From: Chlamydiota bacterium | GTDB lineage: Bacteria; Chlamydiota; Chlamydiia; Chlamydiales; Rhabdochlamydiaceae | Direction of reading: 5' to 3' | Length of the DNA stretch: 7,324 nucleotides | Assembly: GCA_011065235.1 (NCBI GenBank) | Contig: JAAKFB010000086.1 | Coordinates: 1-7,324 of the forward strand | Shown: positions 5,857-7,324 of the stretch, in pieces | Layout of the letters: every line of letters starts with the position of its first letter | Numbering within the stretch: the stretch's first letter is position 1 | The notes under the pieces: model-generated | The model's input: the letters and a program-made list of their open reading frames with translations, nothing else | Database searches by the model: none | Told to the model about the DNA's origin: nothing | Position numbers and translations under genes: made by a program

Positions 5857-7253
5857 TCGATTTTCAGTGAGTAAAAGCGGGTCACGTTCCCTTGCTTGGC
5901 AAGGATCAATAGGCGGTTCTTTTTCGTTTCTTCTAGAGCTTTGTTGAATTCTTCAACAGTAGTCACTTTTTTATGGTTAATTGCCAGAATCAGGAAGCCA
6001 GGGCGCATGCCAGCCATCGCTGCAGCAGATCCCGGTTTGATTTTGGTGATGACGACTCCCTCTTCTGTTTGCGAGTATCCCAATTTTTTGGCGAGATCGG
6101 GAGTTAAGGGCTCGACATCCAATCCCAATTTTTGGATATAGCCACCAGCACTCGCATCATCAGAGTGGGAGGTGAGGGTGACGGGGATGGTGAGATATTT
6201 TCCGTTGCGGTTGACTTTGAGGGTGATTTTGGTACCGGGCTTTGTCATCGAGATTTCATTGCGGAAAGATCCAATCGATTTAACCGGAGTGTTGTCATAT
6301 TGAGTGATGATGTCACCCTGTTTAAGACCGGCTTTGTCAGCAGGGGAGCCTTTGACCACTTCGGCAACGAGCGCGCCTTCTGGCTTTTCTAAGCCAAAAG
6401 CATCGGCCATGTCCTGATCGATGGGTTGGAGAGAGACACCGAGGAAGCCACGTATGACGTTTCCGTTATCGATGATTTGATTCATAATGTGCTTGGCCAT
6501 GTTGCTCGGAATGGCAAAGCCAATTCCCATATAGCCGCCACTTTTGGAAACAATGGCTGTGTTGATTCCGATCACTTTGGCCTCGAGGTTGACGAGAGGT
6601 CCTCCGGAGTTTCCAGGATTGATCGCTGCATCTGTCTGGATAAAATCTTCGAAGTCAGTGATGCGCAGGTTTTGTCTCCCTTTTGCGCTGATCACTCCAA
6701 CGGTGACAGATGCTTGCAGTTGGAAAGGGCTGCCGATCGCCATGACCCATTCTCCCACTTCCATCTCTTCGGAATCGCCAAAAGTTAGAAAGGGGAAGTT
6801 TTTCCCATCTACCTTGATGACGGCAATATCTGTGCTGGAATCGGTTCCGATGATTTCTGCTATCATCTCGCGGCCATCATTCAAAATAACGGTGATTTTA
6901 TTGGCTCCTTTGACGACGTGAGCATTGGTTAAGATGTGGCCATCGCTGTTGACGAAAAATCCAGAGCCTTGAGAGATAGACTGTTTAGGCGCTTTGCGAT
7001 TAGGCGATCCAAAAAAGCGATTGAAAAAATCATCTCCAAAGGGATCAGACTGTCCGGGACTTTGAAACTGTTCAGAAAGATCATCTTGATCGCCGACGCC
7101 TTCTGCTTTGATGTAGACAACGGCAGGAGTAGCTTCTTTAGCGACAGAGGTGAACACTTTTGAGATTTGTTGCGGTGTACAGGCACAATCATTGGAAGCA
7201 GCACAGAGAGTTAAAGAAAAAATACTAACAAAAAGAAAAGCTATAATTCGCAT
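5853..7253 (-). CDS. htrA: Periplasmic serine protease/chaperone HtrA (DegP/Do family)
   Basis: HtrA degrades or refolds damaged envelope proteins. Residues 1-19 form a signal peptide (a short basic start, AFLFVSIFSLTL, then CAA before SND), so the protein is exported. The trypsin-like domain carries the triad His112 (LTNAHVV), Asp142 (TDIAVIKVD) and Ser216 (NPGNSGGPL). Two PDZ domains follow, at about 265-360 (start RGFLGVSLQPID, with GSPADKAGLKQGD) and 372-455 (with PGSAAAMAGMRPG). The length of 466 fits a two-PDZ DegP/DegQ type and the wording follows chlamydial HtrA closely. The loop before the active serine reads GSPFQLQ (174-180), where relatives usually have GNPFGL. Two cysteines just after the signal (Cys23 and Cys25, DCAC) are unusual. 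The ATG at 7253 has TGAGG close upstream, and the sigma-70-type promoter before it gives a short leader. The next gene starts in its stop codon. Confidence 0.97.
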   Translation of the reverse strand: MRIIAFLFVSIFSLTLCAASNDCACTPQQISKVFTSVAKEATPAVVYIKAEGVGDQDDLSEQFQSPGQSDPFGDDFFNRFFGSPNRKAPKQSISQGSGFFVNSDGHILTNAHVVKGANKITVILNDGREMIAEIIGTDSSTDIAVIKVDGKNFPFLTFGDSEEMEVGEWVMAIGSPFQLQASVTVGVISAKGRQNLRITDFEDFIQTDAAINPGNSGGPLVNLEAKVIGINTAIVSKSGGYMGIGFAIPSNMAKHIMNQIIDNGNVIRGFLGVSLQPIDQDMADAFGLEKPEGALVAEVVKGSPADKAGLKQGDIITQYDNTPVKSIGSFRNEISMTKPGTKITLKVNRNGKYLTIPVTLTSHSDDASAGGYIQKLGLDVEPLTPDLAKKLGYSQTEEGVVITKIKPGSAAAMAGMRPGFLILAINHKKVTTVEEFNKALEETKKNRLLILAKQGNVTRFYSLKIE

Positions 7254-7273
7254 TGCCTCACCGTCGGTTTTTT

Positions 7274-7285
7274 GAATCCGGATTC
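7274..7285. promoter_or_regulatory. 12-base palindrome at the htrA transcription start
   Basis: GAATCCGGATTC is a perfect palindrome lying directly downstream of the -10 hexamer, covering the predicted start of transcription. That position suits a repressor operator for stress control, but no known operator is recognised and a 12-base palindrome may be chance. Confidence 0.35.
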
Positions 7286-7288
7286 TTC

Positions 7289-7317
7289 ATTGTAGGTAAA
7301 AGCGGAGATATTCTCAA
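7289..7317 (-). promoter_or_regulatory. Sigma-70-type promoter of htrA
   Basis: On the minus strand TTGAGA (7312-7317) and TACAAT (7289-7294) are separated by exactly 17 bases, matching the consensus at 4 of 6 and 5 of 6 positions respectively. Transcription would begin near 7282, leaving a leader of about 30 bases before the htrA ATG at 7253. It would drive htrA and the coupled downstream gene. Confidence 0.65.
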
Positions 7318-7324
7318 TTTTTCA

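Noticed and set aside
7258..7276. ACCGTCGGT followed by T-run as a terminator on the plus strand
   Set aside because: A four-base stem with a single-base loop cannot form; it is the spacer just upstream of htrA.

Overview
The window reads as chromosome of a Chlamydiae-type bacterium, most likely an environmental (Waddlia/Parachlamydia-like) lineage rather than Chlamydia proper. The strongest pointer is the HtrA protease at the right end, whose protease and PDZ segments follow the chlamydial HtrA pattern closely (for example FEDFIQTDAAINPGNSGG followed by GGYMGIGFAIPS, and RGFLGVSLQPID). The umuDC pair and a UgtP/MGDG-synthase-like glycosyltransferase suit a larger-genome relative. The assignment rests on recalled family sequences, not on a search.

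Left block (1-4501), all on the minus strand and tightly packed: umuD, then umuC (23-base overlap), then a 733-residue glycosyltransferase (6-base gap), then a short-chain dehydrogenase/reductase (14-base gap). This looks like one transcription unit joining SOS-type translesion synthesis to a lipid- or envelope-type glycosyltransferase. The SDR keeps its cofactor and catalytic motifs but stops at 170 residues, about 80 short of the family norm. The bases beyond its stop encode something unrelated in another frame, so it is a truncated gene at a rearrangement junction.

Middle (4502-4750): the divergent gap between umuD and an OsmC-family gene. It holds a compact inverted-repeat element (4562-4728) with 32-base arms matching at 29 positions, a perfect 21-base palindrome inside, and a small reading frame behind a good ribosome binding site. 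The start of that frame resembles the N-terminus of an IS transposase. The best reading is a MITE: an internally deleted insertion sequence lodged in a promoter region. It is the most interesting object in the window.

Right block: the OsmC/Ohr-like peroxide-defence gene (4751-5182, plus strand) runs tail to tail, with 5 bases between, into a two-gene minus-strand unit. In that unit htrA (5853-7253) is followed by an unrecognised proline-rich, partly hydrophobic protein (5188-5856) that starts in an ATGA overlap with the htrA stop. A good sigma-70-type promoter (TTGAGA, 17 bases, TACAAT) lies just upstream of htrA, with a 12-base palindrome at the expected transcription start.

Stress handling recurs through the window (UmuDC, OsmC/Ohr, HtrA), but the genes sit in at least three separately oriented units. 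No rRNA, tRNA, CRISPR array or phage genes are visible.
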